Positions 15,388 to 24,361 of a stretch of DNA of 53,058 nucleotides are shown here, in pieces. The notes below the pieces were generated by a model. That model had not been told where the DNA came from and ran no database searches. It saw only the letters and a program-made list of their open reading frames with translations. Position numbers and translations under genes: made by a program. Position 1 is the first letter of the stretch. The number at the start of each line of letters is the position of its first letter. Source of the stretch: Acidimicrobiaceae bacterium (GTDB taxonomy: Bacteria; Actinomycetota; Acidimicrobiia; Acidimicrobiales; UBA8592); NCBI GenBank assembly GCA_024641655.1, contig JAHECR010000024.1, forward strand, positions 1 to 53,058, written 5' to 3'.

Positions 15388-16232
15388 TCACCACGCCAGC
15401 CGTGAATACGAACCGCGTCGCACCGCCGCCGCTCCACTTGCGGTCCAGCACGGTCGGGGCATTCGGGGCCCTCTTGCTCCGCGATGCCAGCGTGCTGCGC
15501 AAGAACCTGCGCGAGTTCCTCCCCCGCACGGTTCTCCAGCCGCTGCTGTTGGTGTTCGTCTTCACCTACGTCTTCCCCAAGATCGGGCAGGGCATCGGCG
15601 GGAGTGGGCCCGAAGCGGCCGCGTTCTCGACGCTGCTCGTGGCCGGCGTCATCGCGACGGCGATCATGTTCCAGGGGATCCAGGCAGTCGCGCTCCCGCT
15701 CGTGCAGGAGTTCGGCTTCACCCGTGAGATCGAGGACCGGGTGCTTGCCCCGCTGCCGGTCCGGCTCGTCGCGATCGAGAAGATCGTCGCCGGGGCACTC
15801 CAGTGTCTGCTGGCCGGACTGGTCGTGTTCCCCATTGCGGCCTTCGTGCCCGCCACGCCGGTGCATCTCGCGGTGCACTGGTTCGTGTTGGTCACCATGA
15901 TCCCGCTGGCCTGTCTCATGGCGGGCTCGCTCGGCTTGATGTTCGGCACGATGTTCGAGCCGCGCACGGTACCCATGCTGTTCGGGGTCATCGTGGTACC
16001 GATCACGTTCCTCGGCTGCACGTACTACGCGTGGCAGTCCCTCGAAGCGGTGCGATGGCTGCAGATCGTGGTGCTCGCCAACCCCCTGGTGTATGTCAGC
16101 GAGGGATTCCGGGCCTCGCTCACCGAGGTTCCGCACATGTCGCTGTTCGCGATCTACCCGGTGATGGTCGCTTTCACGGCGCTGTTCGCTTGGCGGGGGA
16201 TCTCCGGTTTCACGAAGCGGGTGATCGCATGA
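15384..16232 (+). CDS. ABC-2 type transporter permease
   Basis: A 282-residue integral membrane protein with six predicted helices. The N-terminal part shows LLRDASVLRKNLREFLPRT, then hydrophobic LLLVFVFTYVFP. The central EFGFTREIEDRVLAPLP motif is characteristic of ABC-2 permeases and is followed by four more helices and the conserved NPLVYVSEGFR segment. It starts within the stop of the ATPase gene (ATGA) and its own stop overlaps the M20 peptidase start in the same way. The cargo is unknown. Confidence 0.9.
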   Translation: MITTPAVNTNRVAPPPLHLRSSTVGAFGALLLRDASVLRKNLREFLPRTVLQPLLLVFVFTYVFPKIGQGIGGSGPEAAAFSTLLVAGVIATAIMFQGIQAVALPLVQEFGFTREIEDRVLAPLPVRLVAIEKIVAGALQCLLAGLVVFPIAAFVPATPVHLAVHWFVLVTMIPLACLMAGSLGLMFGTMFEPRTVPMLFGVIVVPITFLGCTYYAWQSLEAVRWLQIVVLANPLVYVSEGFRASLTEVPHMSLFAIYPVMVAFTALFAWRGISGFTKRVIA

Positions 16233-17650
16233 CCCTCGACGCCAGGACGGTTGCCGCGACGGTCGATCGTCGCTGGGCAGGCATTGTGGGCGTGCTCGAG
16301 GAGTACATCTCGATTCCGGCCAAGTCGCCGGCGTTCGACGCCGACTGGCAGGCGCACGGTCACCTGGAGCGGGCCATGACGCTGGTGCACGATTGGTGCG
16401 TCGCGCACGCGCCCCTCGATGCCGCAGTCACCGTTCACCGACTCGAGGGTCGCACGCCAGTGCTCGTCGTCGACGTTCCCGCGACCCCCGGCATCGAGCG
16501 GACCGACACGGTCTTGCTCTACGGCCATCTCGACAAGCAGCCCGAGATGACGGGCTGGCGTCAGGGCCTCGCGCCGTGGACGCCGGTCATCGAAGGCGAT
16601 CGGCTGTACGGACGCGGCGGGGCCGACGACGGCTACTCGGCGTTCGCTGCGCTCAGTGCGTTGGAGGCAGTCGCCGCCTGCGGTGGCAGTCATGGCCGCT
16701 GCGTCGTGCTCATCGAGGCGAGCGAGGAGAGCGGCAGTGTCGACCTGCCGGCTCATCTCGAAACCCTCACCGAGCGGCTCGGTGACGTGTCGCTGGTGAT
16801 CTGCCTCGATTCGGGCGCACCGGACTACGACGCGCTCTGGCTCACGACATCGTTGCGGGGGATGGTCAAGCTCGACCTGCGGGTCGACGTCGTCGAACGC
16901 GGGGTCCACTCGGGCCTCGCCGGCGGGGCGGTGCCGTCGAGCTTCCGCGTGCTCCGCCGGCTGTTGGACCGGGTCGAGGACCCCGACACCGGCCGTATCC
17001 TGCTCGATGCTCTGCAGGCGGAGATCCCGCCCGATCGCGTCGCCGAGGCTGCCGCCGCGGCCGCCGCCGGCGTCGACGCGCGCCTCGACGTCGCGTTCGC
17101 GGGGGCAACGCGCAGCGATGCCGGCGACGCCCAGGACGCGTTGCTGGCCACCTGTTGGCGTCCGGCGCTGGCAACCATCGGAATCGACGGGGTTCCGTCG
17201 GTTGCCGACGCGGGCAATGTGCTGCGGCCGTTCACCACAGCGGCGTTGTCGTTCCGGTTACCTCCGACGTGTCGCCCCGCCGAAGCCATCGACGCGCTCC
17301 GCGAGGCGTTCACCACCGACGTTCCCAACGCGGCGACGGTGACCGTCACCGTCGACGAGGCCGCTGCGGGATGGAACGCCGCGCCCACTGCGCCGTGGCT
17401 GCAGGCTGCCCTCGATGCGGCATCGGGGGCGCACTTCGGCCGACCCACCGGAGCCTGGGGGATCGGAGCCTCGATTCCCTTCATGGCGATGCTGGGGGAG
17501 CGGTACCCGGACGCGCAGTTCGTGATCACCGGAGCGCTCGGGCCGGAGTCGAACGCCCATGGGCCCAACGAGTTCCTCCACCTCCCCACAGCTCGCCGGT
17601 TGTCCGCCTGCATGGCCCACGTGATCGACGCGCACGCGTCGGTTTGCTGA
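16229..17650 (+). CDS. M20 family metallopeptidase
   Basis: A 473-residue di-zinc hydrolase. The metal ligands are visible: GHLDKQPEM (His, then the catalytic-base-adjacent Asp), GRGGADDGYSA (bridging Asp), EASEESGS (catalytic Glu and ligand Glu), CLDSGAP (Asp) and, near the C-terminus, GPNEFLHLP (His). The dimerisation domain begins after VERGVHSGLAGG. The pattern fits carnosinase/CNDP-like dipeptidases of the M20/M25/M40 group, acting in the cytoplasm. The correct start is the ATG at 16229, inside the permease stop (ATGA); an open frame extends much further upstream only because it shadows the permease gene. Coupling to an exporter is unusual for this enzyme. Confidence 0.88.
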   Translation: MTLDARTVAATVDRRWAGIVGVLEEYISIPAKSPAFDADWQAHGHLERAMTLVHDWCVAHAPLDAAVTVHRLEGRTPVLVVDVPATPGIERTDTVLLYGHLDKQPEMTGWRQGLAPWTPVIEGDRLYGRGGADDGYSAFAALSALEAVAACGGSHGRCVVLIEASEESGSVDLPAHLETLTERLGDVSLVICLDSGAPDYDALWLTTSLRGMVKLDLRVDVVERGVHSGLAGGAVPSSFRVLRRLLDRVEDPDTGRILLDALQAEIPPDRVAEAAAAAAAGVDARLDVAFAGATRSDAGDAQDALLATCWRPALATIGIDGVPSVADAGNVLRPFTTAALSFRLPPTCRPAEAIDALREAFTTDVPNAATVTVTVDEAAAGWNAAPTAPWLQAALDAASGAHFGRPTGAWGIGASIPFMAMLGERYPDAQFVITGALGPESNAHGPNEFLHLPTARRLSACMAHVIDAHASVC

Positions 17651-17668
17651 CGCGGTCGACCCGGACCC

Positions 17669-18883
17669 TTGAACTCCGACCTGCGGAGGATCCTGGGTGC
17701 ACGAGCCGGTCGGGGGTTCGTCGATGGCGCGGTCAGCGTCTTGCTCCCGGTCCACCTCGGGCTGCTCGGCTACTCGGCGTCGAGAGTCGGCCTGGTCGTC
17801 ACGGCGACGATGCTGGGCTCGGCGCTGCTGACCCTGTTCGTCGGGTTCGCCGGCAGCCGTTGGTCTCGGCGCGCGATCCTGATGTCGGCCGCCGTGCTGA
17901 TGGCCGCCACCGGCATCGGGTTCGCGTCGGTCACCGGACTCGCACTCATCGTCGCCGTGGCCGTCGTCGGCACGCTCAACCCGTCGAGCGGGGACATCAG
18001 CGTGTTCCTGCCGACCGAACAGGCGCTGCTCCCGCAGCTCGTGGAGCCCGCTGACCGAACCCGCCGGTTCGCGCACTACGGCCTGGCCGGCTCGATGGCC
18101 GGCGCGCTCGGTTCGCTGGCAGCGGGGGTGCCCGAGCGCATCGCCGACGCGACCGGCGCGGACCTGGAGTATGTGATCCGACTGTCCTTCCTGGTGTATG
18201 CGCTCGTCGCGCTCGAGGCGTTGCGGACCTACCGTCGGCTGTCGCCAGCGGTCGAGCCGGTTCGGGTCGCGACGCTGCGTCGACGGTCGGAACTGGGTGA
18301 CTCGCGTCCGATAGTCCTGCGCATGGCGGCGCTGTTCAGCCTGGACTCCTTCGGCTCGGGCTTCGCATCGCAGAGCATGATCGCCCTCTGGTTGTTCGGC
18401 CGCTTCGACCTGTCGGTTGCCTTGACCGGCACGGTCTTCTTCTGGACGAGCACGTGCACGGCATTGTCGATGTTGCTCGCGCCGAGGATCGCAGCCCGGC
18501 TCGGCCTGGTTCGTACCATGGCGTACACCCACCTACCCGCCAACGTGTTCCTCATCGGCGCGGGCCTGATGCCCACTGCGCCGCTCGCGGTGGGATGCCT
18601 GGTTGCTCGCTCGCTCTTCTCCACGATGGATGTGCCCGCCCGCACGAGCTGGACCATGTCGGTTGTTCCCGAACATCGCCGGGCCGCAACCGCCGCGGTC
18701 ACCAATGTGCCGCGCAGTCTCGCGGCGGTTCCGGGACCCATGCTCGCGGGGCTCCTCCTCGACGAGCACGGCATCGGGTGGCCGCTCGTGGTCGCCGGCG
18801 CCATCAAGGTGCTCTACGACCTGATCCTGCTCGCGCAGTTCGGCCGGGCCGACACCGAAGTCGCATCGGTCACACGAGCCTGA
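17669..18883 (+). CDS. MFS transporter
   Basis: A 404-residue polytopic membrane protein with about 12 helices. It has the MFS loop after helix 2 in the form GFAGSRWSRRAIL, and a central loop around ELGDSRPIVLRM. DVPARTSWTMSVVPEHRR is a loop 10-11 motif seen in MFS-1 proteins. It begins with TTG at 17669, 18 bases after the M20 peptidase stop, so it may be the last gene of the ABC/M20 operon. Substrate not predictable; a drug or sugar efflux role is the common default. Confidence 0.85.
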   Translation: MNSDLRRILGARAGRGFVDGAVSVLLPVHLGLLGYSASRVGLVVTATMLGSALLTLFVGFAGSRWSRRAILMSAAVLMAATGIGFASVTGLALIVAVAVVGTLNPSSGDISVFLPTEQALLPQLVEPADRTRRFAHYGLAGSMAGALGSLAAGVPERIADATGADLEYVIRLSFLVYALVALEALRTYRRLSPAVEPVRVATLRRRSELGDSRPIVLRMAALFSLDSFGSGFASQSMIALWLFGRFDLSVALTGTVFFWTSTCTALSMLLAPRIAARLGLVRTMAYTHLPANVFLIGAGLMPTAPLAVGCLVARSLFSTMDVPARTSWTMSVVPEHRRAATAAVTNVPRSLAAVPGPMLAGLLLDEHGIGWPLVVAGAIKVLYDLILLAQFGRADTEVASVTRA

Positions 18884-18961
18884 TCGGTTGATCGCGCGTT
18901 CCTAGACTCACCCTGGGGTCGCCGGTCGCCCGGTGTCTGACCGACCGCAGGGGAGTCCCGT

Positions 18962-20434
18962 ATGGCTGTGACCACGATGCGCGCCCGGATCGACTACCGC
19001 TGGGTCGCGATGTTCGTCGTGCTGTTCGGCTCCTTCATGGTCGTCCTCGACACCACTGTGGTGAATCTCGGCCTCCCCGACCTCCAGCGCGACTTCCAGG
19101 TCGATTCGGGCATCGAGTGGGTGGTGACCGCCTACCTCGCCGCCGTCGGTGTCGCCCAGACGGTCAGTGGCTGGCTCGCCGATCGGCTCGGACGCAAGAA
19201 GGTCTTCCTCGCCGCCATGGCGCTGTTCACCGTCGCCTCGCTGCTGTGTGCGCTCGCGCCGACGTTCGGCTTCCTCATCGCCGCCCGCGCGCTGCAAGGC
19301 GTCGCCGGCGGGCTGATGACTCCGGTCGCCATGGCCATGATCTACGAACTGTTCGAACCCAACGAGCGCGGGAAAGCGCTCGGCTACTTCGGGATCGCCA
19401 TCATGGTCGCCCCCGCCATCGGGCCCGTGCTGAGCGGCACGCTCGTCTCGTCGCTGTCGTGGCGTTGGTTGTTCCTCATCAACATCCCGATCGGGAGCGT
19501 GGGGGTGCCCTTGGGTATCCGACTCCTGCGTGACACCGGCTTCCGTGAGGAACGCCCCTTCGACCGGGTCGGACTTGGGCTGGCCGGATCCGGGCTGGTG
19601 GCCTTCCTCATCGGTATGTCTCAAGGCGGGGTCCACGGCTACCGCCAGCCCGCAGTCGTGGCGCTCCTCGCGGTCGGCGTCGTCCTCATCGCGCTCTTCG
19701 TCGTGCACGTCGGCCATGTCCGCCACCCGCTGCTCGAGCTCGACATCCTGGCGAACCCCGTCTTCGCGGTAGCGATGGTGACGGTCGCGCTCATGGCCGT
19801 GGCGCAGTTCTCGCGGCTGGTCTACATCCCCCTCGAGCTCGGGGCGCTGCGGGGCGTCTCGGAGATCCGTATCGGGCTCGTCATGCTGCCGTCGGCGCTC
19901 GGGATGGCAGCCACCATGCCGATCGGCGGGCGTCTCGTGGACCGGATGGGGGCACGGATCCCGGTTTCGATGGGAGCGACGGTCCTGGCCGCGTCCTTCG
20001 TGGCGCTCGCTCGGGTGACGCTGACCACGCCGCTCCTGCACATCGCGGTGATCCTGTTCGTGGGTGGTATCGGCTCGGGGCTGGCCATGATGGCGCCCAA
20101 CATCGTGGCCATGAACAGCGTCGAAGCTCGGCGGGTTTCCCAGGCGTCGGGCCTCTCGAACGTGACCCGGCAGGTCGCCGCCGCGGTTGGCGTGGCGATC
20201 TTGTCGTCCATCTTCGCGAGCACCCGCTCCAGCGCTGCTCAGCCGACGGTCTCCCAGGAGCTGCGGCCGTACCATACGGTCTTCTTCATCGCCGTCGGGT
20301 TGCTCGTGGCCGCCGTCGGAGCTGCGCAGTTCCTGCCCGGCAAGGCGCGGGCAATGGAGCTCCAGCGCCTCCGATCCCAGGAATGGGACGCAGGCGACGG
20401 TGGTCCCCACGTCGAGCTCACCGAGGCCCTGTAG
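18962..20434 (+). CDS. MFS transporter, DHA2 (14-helix, EmrB/QacA-like) family
   Basis: A 490-residue exporter with 14 predicted helices. Diagnostic features are LDTTVVNLGLPDLQRDF in helix 1 (DHA2 motif D1), WVVTAYLAAVG, the motif A loop GWLADRLGRKKVF, and the proline-glycine motif C around MVAPAIGPVLSG. The ATG is preceded by AGGGGAG at a good distance, and a TAGACT box at 18903-18908 lies 53 bases upstream. These proteins use proton-motive force to expel drugs or toxic metabolites. It is separate from the upstream MFS gene by 78 bases. Confidence 0.9.
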   Translation: MAVTTMRARIDYRWVAMFVVLFGSFMVVLDTTVVNLGLPDLQRDFQVDSGIEWVVTAYLAAVGVAQTVSGWLADRLGRKKVFLAAMALFTVASLLCALAPTFGFLIAARALQGVAGGLMTPVAMAMIYELFEPNERGKALGYFGIAIMVAPAIGPVLSGTLVSSLSWRWLFLINIPIGSVGVPLGIRLLRDTGFREERPFDRVGLGLAGSGLVAFLIGMSQGGVHGYRQPAVVALLAVGVVLIALFVVHVGHVRHPLLELDILANPVFAVAMVTVALMAVAQFSRLVYIPLELGALRGVSEIRIGLVMLPSALGMAATMPIGGRLVDRMGARIPVSMGATVLAASFVALARVTLTTPLLHIAVILFVGGIGSGLAMMAPNIVAMNSVEARRVSQASGLSNVTRQVAAAVGVAILSSIFASTRSSAAQPTVSQELRPYHTVFFIAVGLLVAAVGAAQFLPGKARAMELQRLRSQEWDAGDGGPHVELTEAL

Positions 20435-20497
20435 CTCCCGAGACTGCACGCGCGTGTCCCGGATACGGATCAGGCGACGCAACGAGGGTCCTCCGTC

Positions 20498-20503
20498 TAG
20501 ATT
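20498..20503 (+). promoter_or_regulatory. -10-like box TAGATT upstream of fasciclin gene
   Basis: TAGATT lies 59 bases before the ATG at 20563, within a 128-base intergenic region. The leader carries a GAGG ribosome binding site before the ATG. Confidence 0.35.
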
Positions 20504-20562
20504 GACGCTGGTCGTACTGTTGTCCGTGCAGTTCGACGCCCGACAACACGAGGTTCTCCACG

Positions 20563-21246
20563 ATGCGTTCCCGACTCACGAAGCTCTCCCTTTCCCTGGC
20601 CTTGATCGGTGTGCTGATCGGCTTCGCTGCCGGTCCTGCAGCCGCCCAGGACCCCGCCGCGGAAAGCATCACGCAGGTCCTGATCGACGAGGGCTTCTCG
20701 GTCGCGGTCACAGCGCTCACGGCCACGGGCCAGGACGTCACGCTCGCGAACTGTGACAGCGGCGCCCCCCAGTTCACCGTCTTCGCTCCCAATGATGATG
20801 CGTTCACCAATGACCTCGCCGCCTTCGGCATCCCCAGCGGCACCTTGCTCGGCAACACCGACGCCGTCGCGGCGATCCTGGGCTACCACCTGCTCCCGGA
20901 GGCATCCGACGCCGCCGCGGTGGTCGCGCTCGACGGCACCGACGTCGCAACCGTCGAGGGTGAGACCATCAAGATCGTGGTGGTGGGTGAGACCGTCACC
21001 ATCGAGAGCGCCAGCCCGTTGACCGCCAACGTCGTCACCACCGACATCCAGGCATGCAACGGCGTCATCCACGAGATCGACCACATCTTGTTCCCGGCGA
21101 CGGTAGCGACCGCGCTCGGGCTCGGGGCGCCGCCGCTGGCCAACACGGGCGCAACCTCCGACACCCTCGTGATCGCCGCGCTGTCCGTCGTTGCTGCCGG
21201 CGCGCTGATCGTCACCGCCGGCCGGCGGATGGCGCTGCGAGGCTGA
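20563..21246 (+). CDS. Fasciclin (FAS1) surface protein with LAXTG sorting signal
   Basis: A 227-residue exported protein. The signal peptide runs from MRSRLTK through a hydrophobic core to PAAAQ. Residues about 33-178 are one FAS1 domain: FTVFAPNDDAF (motif H1), ILGYHLLPEA (YH motif) and CNGVIHEIDHILFP (H2). The C-terminus reads LANTG, a hydrophobic helix, then RRMALRG, which is a cell-wall sorting signal of the LAXTG class used by class E sortases. FAS1 domains mediate adhesion to matrix or surfaces. It is the second LAXTG protein here; no sortase gene lies in the window. The gene is convergent with the deacylase that ends at 21271. Confidence 0.88.
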   Translation: MRSRLTKLSLSLALIGVLIGFAAGPAAAQDPAAESITQVLIDEGFSVAVTALTATGQDVTLANCDSGAPQFTVFAPNDDAFTNDLAAFGIPSGTLLGNTDAVAAILGYHLLPEASDAAAVVALDGTDVATVEGETIKIVVVGETVTIESASPLTANVVTTDIQACNGVIHEIDHILFPATVATALGLGAPPLANTGATSDTLVIAALSVVAAGALIVTAGRRMALRG

Positions 21247-21270
21247 TCGGCTCCCCGAACAGGTCCTGCG

Positions 21271-22971
21271 TCAGCCGGTGTGCACACCGGCGCGCAGGAC
21301 CGTTCCCGGGCGGGCGTCGGTGAACGACCCCGCCTGCACGATCTCCACGCCGTTGCACAGCACGCGATCGATCCCGTTGGCGTCGGCATAGAGGCGGGCT
21401 GCGCCGGCAGGGAGGTCGGCGCGCATCTCCATCGGGTTCGACGACACCATCACCTCGTCGAGCACCACGACATCTGCGTAGGCGCCCTCGGTGAGTACAC
21501 CGCGATCGCGCAGGCCGTAGAGCTCCGCGGGCACCTGCGTAAGGAGATGGACGGCCTCCTCCATCGACAACAGCGCGTGTTTGGCGACAGCCTGACCGAG
21601 CATCGTCGTCGTGTAGTTTGCGCTCACGAACATGTCGAGATGGGCGCCGGCGTCGGACGCACCGATGACCGCGTGGGGGTGGCGCCAGATCTGGAGCCGG
21701 GCCTGCCAGTCCTCCACGGGCTCGTCGATGCTCGGATGGCCGAATGACGTCTGCAGGTCGTCGGCGAGGGCGATGTCGCAGATGGTGTCCCACGGGGAGC
21801 GGCCGAGCTCCGCGGCGATGTCGCCGATCGTTCGGCCGAGGTAGCCCTGGTTCTCCGGAGCGACGGTGTAGAAGATCACCATCTTGGCCCAGTGGGTGAA
21901 TCGACGAACTGGGTGGCGTGCCAGGGCCAGCTCGCCCAGGCGGGCGCGCTGTTCCGGGTCGGCGAACACCGCCCGCTTGTCCTCGAGGGGTAGGAGCATC
22001 ACCTCCTCCCAGCCGGGAACCGAGTCGAGGAGGAAGCCGCTCGCGAAGCTGAGCCTGAAGTCCAGCGACATCGGTGCGGTCAATCCGACGACCTTGCCCC
22101 CTCGACGGGCGGCGACGTCGCCCGCAGCGAGCTTCGCGAGGGAGTCCTCGACGTTCTTGTGATTGACTGCCAGCACATTCCAGTTCAGCGGAGCATGCGC
22201 TGCGACGGACATGTCGGCCATCAGCTCGACGATCTCGTCGCTGAACGGCCCGACACCGGCGATGAACTCGAGCGAGGTGCCGGGGTAACCGGCGAGCACC
22301 GCCGACAAGGCGAGCAGTTCGGCGCGATCGGCGTACCGGCTCGGGACCATGTTCTGCTCGGTGTCGTTGTGGGTTGGCGACCACGACGACGAGAATCCGA
22401 TCGCCCCCGCTTCGATCCCGGCGCGCAGGAGCTCGCACATGTGGGTTGTCTCCTCTGGGGTGGCTCGACGCCGAGTTGCGTCGGACCCCATCACCACTCG
22501 TCGCAGTGCCGAATGGCCGACCTTGAACGCGGTGTTGATGGAGAGGGTGTGGTCGATGGCATCGAGGTACTCGGCGGTGGTGTTCCAGTTCCAGGGCACG
22601 CCCGCTTCGAGGGTCGCGAGCGGCAGCCCCTCGACCCGACTCAGCATCCTCATGAGATACGCGCCGTCGTCGGGGTCGGTGCCGAGGGGGGAAATGCTGA
22701 AGCCGCAGTTGCCTCCGATGGCGGTGGTGACGCCGTGCAACGGGCTGGGGGACAGGGTCGTGTCCCAGAAGGCCTGCGCATCGAGGTGGGTGTGGACGTC
22801 GATGAACCCGGGAGCGACCACGCGTCCGGAGGCATCGATCACCGCCCCGCCGGTGCCATCGACCTCGCCGATGGTGGCGATGCGATCACCGACGATGCCG
22901 ATGTCGGCTTTGCGGCGCTCACGACCGGTGCCATCGATCAGGTCACCACCGCGAATGATCACGTCGTACAT
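21271..22971 (-). CDS. N-acyl-D-amino-acid deacylase / D-aminoacylase-like amidohydrolase
   Basis: A 566-residue amidohydrolase-3 family enzyme. It starts MYDVIIRGGDLIDGTG, the usual N-terminal beta-sandwich strand. GFIDVHTHLDAQAFWD gives the HxH metal site and TTAIGGNCGFSISPL is the hallmark of D-aminoacylases. VIGASDAGAHLDMFVSANY gives the C-terminal catalytic Asp. The family hydrolyses N-acyl-D-amino acids or, in related members, D-hydantoin-like compounds. The ATG at 22971 follows GGGAGCGGGAC, and a TAGGCT box lies 33 bases upstream on the minus strand; a longer N-terminus is arginine-rich and unconvincing. Substrate chirality is inferred from family only. Confidence 0.87.
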   Translation of the reverse strand: MYDVIIRGGDLIDGTGRERRKADIGIVGDRIATIGEVDGTGGAVIDASGRVVAPGFIDVHTHLDAQAFWDTTLSPSPLHGVTTAIGGNCGFSISPLGTDPDDGAYLMRMLSRVEGLPLATLEAGVPWNWNTTAEYLDAIDHTLSINTAFKVGHSALRRVVMGSDATRRRATPEETTHMCELLRAGIEAGAIGFSSSWSPTHNDTEQNMVPSRYADRAELLALSAVLAGYPGTSLEFIAGVGPFSDEIVELMADMSVAAHAPLNWNVLAVNHKNVEDSLAKLAAGDVAARRGGKVVGLTAPMSLDFRLSFASGFLLDSVPGWEEVMLLPLEDKRAVFADPEQRARLGELALARHPVRRFTHWAKMVIFYTVAPENQGYLGRTIGDIAAELGRSPWDTICDIALADDLQTSFGHPSIDEPVEDWQARLQIWRHPHAVIGASDAGAHLDMFVSANYTTTMLGQAVAKHALLSMEEAVHLLTQVPAELYGLRDRGVLTEGAYADVVVLDEVMVSSNPMEMRADLPAGAARLYADANGIDRVLCNGVEIVQAGSFTDARPGTVLRAGVHTG

Positions 22972-23015
22972 GTCCCGCTCCCTGGTCGCAGCCGCGAGGG
23001 CCGAGCCTAGTGCCC

Positions 23016-24266
23016 TCACCCCACCGGTGTGGCCGGCTTCACCGTGACGGTGCGGAGGCCGGGATGCCGGTGGCGGAAGAGGACCGGTCCACACAGCAGG
23101 AGCCCGGCGACCGCGCCGAGACCGCCGAGGGCGAGCCCCCATCGTGGTCCCCACACATCAGCAACCGTGCCGGCGATCACCCCTCCCAGTGGGGTCACGC
23201 CCTGCGTCGTCAGCGTGAAGATGGCCGTGACCCGGCCCCGCATTGCCGGGCTCGAGTCGAGCTGCACGAGGGCGTTGATGCTCGAAGCGGTGACGACCTG
23301 TCCCATCCCGGTCACCGCGAGCAGGACGACGAGGATCCCGAGATTGGGTGACATGGCGGCAACGACCATCGCCACGCCGAGCAGGAGTGTCGACAGCACG
23401 ATCCGCCGACCGTAGGGTCGGTCCAGCGCGGCCAGCACGAGGGCGCTGACGAACGCGCCGGCGCCCATGGCGGAAGCCATCAGGCTGTAGGTACTGGCGC
23501 TTCCTTCGAAGGTGACCTTCGCCAACAAGGGGAGGATGACCGGGTAGTTGAACGCCAGAAGGCTCACCACCGCCATCAGCATCATGGACGCTCTCAGTAC
23601 GGGCTGGCTCCAGGCGTACCGCAAGCCCTCGCGGACCTGACCGCTTCCGCGAGCGACGGGTATCGCCTGCTGGAGCTCGTCGCTGCGCATCGACAAAACG
23701 GCGATGATCGTGCCGATGAACGACAGGGCGTTCACTGCGAAACACAGGCCGGTCCCGCCGAACGCGATGAGGCCACCGGCGATCGCTGGGCCGATGATGC
23801 GCCCCGCGTTCACCACGGCGCTGTTGAGTGCCAGCGCATTGGGAAGGTCCTCGGGGCCGACCATCTCGACGACGAACGACAGGCGCGCAGGGGTGTCGAG
23901 CGCGGTCGCTGCACCGAAGAAGAAGGCGAGCACATAGACGATCGGAAGCGTCACGAAGCCGCCGAGATCGACGAAGGCCAGCGTGCCCGCGATCACGGCG
24001 AGAGCGATCTGGGTGGAGGCGATGAAGCGCCGTTTGTCGAATCGATCCGCGAGCAGGCCGGCCCACAGCCCGAGGAAGAGCACGGGGACGAACTGCAGCG
24101 CCGTGACGATGCCGACGGCGACACCGCTGTCGTCGGAGAGCTCGAGCACGAGCCAGCCGAGACCGATCTGCTGCGCCCAGGTCCCGCACAGCGAGATCAC
24201 CTGACCGATGAAGTATCTGCGGTAGTTGCCGATACGCAACGACCGGAAAGAGTTTGGGAGCGTCAC
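23016..24266 (-). CDS. MFS transporter (MFS-3/EntS-like)
   Basis: A 416-residue, 12-helix transporter. LPNSFRSLRIGNYRRYFIGQ is the N-terminal signature of the MFS-3 group, followed by GTWAQQIGLGWLVLELS. The helix 2-3 loop reads GLWAGLLADRFDKRRF, and GVTPLGGVIAGTVADVWGPR lies near the end. Family members such as EntS export siderophores, but many are general efflux pumps. The GTG at 24266 is preferred because residues before it are arginine-rich and overlap the anti-sigma gene region. The gene sits 44 bases upstream of the deacylase start on the same strand. Confidence 0.85.
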   Translation of the reverse strand: MTLPNSFRSLRIGNYRRYFIGQVISLCGTWAQQIGLGWLVLELSDDSGVAVGIVTALQFVPVLFLGLWAGLLADRFDKRRFIASTQIALAVIAGTLAFVDLGGFVTLPIVYVLAFFFGAATALDTPARLSFVVEMVGPEDLPNALALNSAVVNAGRIIGPAIAGGLIAFGGTGLCFAVNALSFIGTIIAVLSMRSDELQQAIPVARGSGQVREGLRYAWSQPVLRASMMLMAVVSLLAFNYPVILPLLAKVTFEGSASTYSLMASAMGAGAFVSALVLAALDRPYGRRIVLSTLLLGVAMVVAAMSPNLGILVVLLAVTGMGQVVTASSINALVQLDSSPAMRGRVTAIFTLTTQGVTPLGGVIAGTVADVWGPRWGLALGGLGAVAGLLLCGPVLFRHRHPGLRTVTVKPATPVG

Positions 24267-24361
24267 CGGGGCGTAGGTATAGCGCGTCCATGTCGCAGGC
24301 GCCGCGACGTCGCCATGGCTGTTGGCGTAGTGGCGAACGGCGCCGCTGCCACAGGGTCTCG

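Noticed and set aside
15803..16228. N-terminal extension of the M20 peptidase
   Set aside because: Overlaps the permease gene in another frame; the ATGA-coupled start at 16229 gives the family-typical length.
18888..18908. TTGATC plus TAGACT as a full promoter for the DHA2 gene
   Set aside because: The 9-base spacing is too short for a -35/-10 pair; only the TAGACT box was kept as a possible -10.
18908..20482. Minus-strand frame of about 520 codons
   Set aside because: Antisense to the DHA2 transporter; composition is extreme (Asp, Glu, His, Arg), no family motif and no ribosome binding site.
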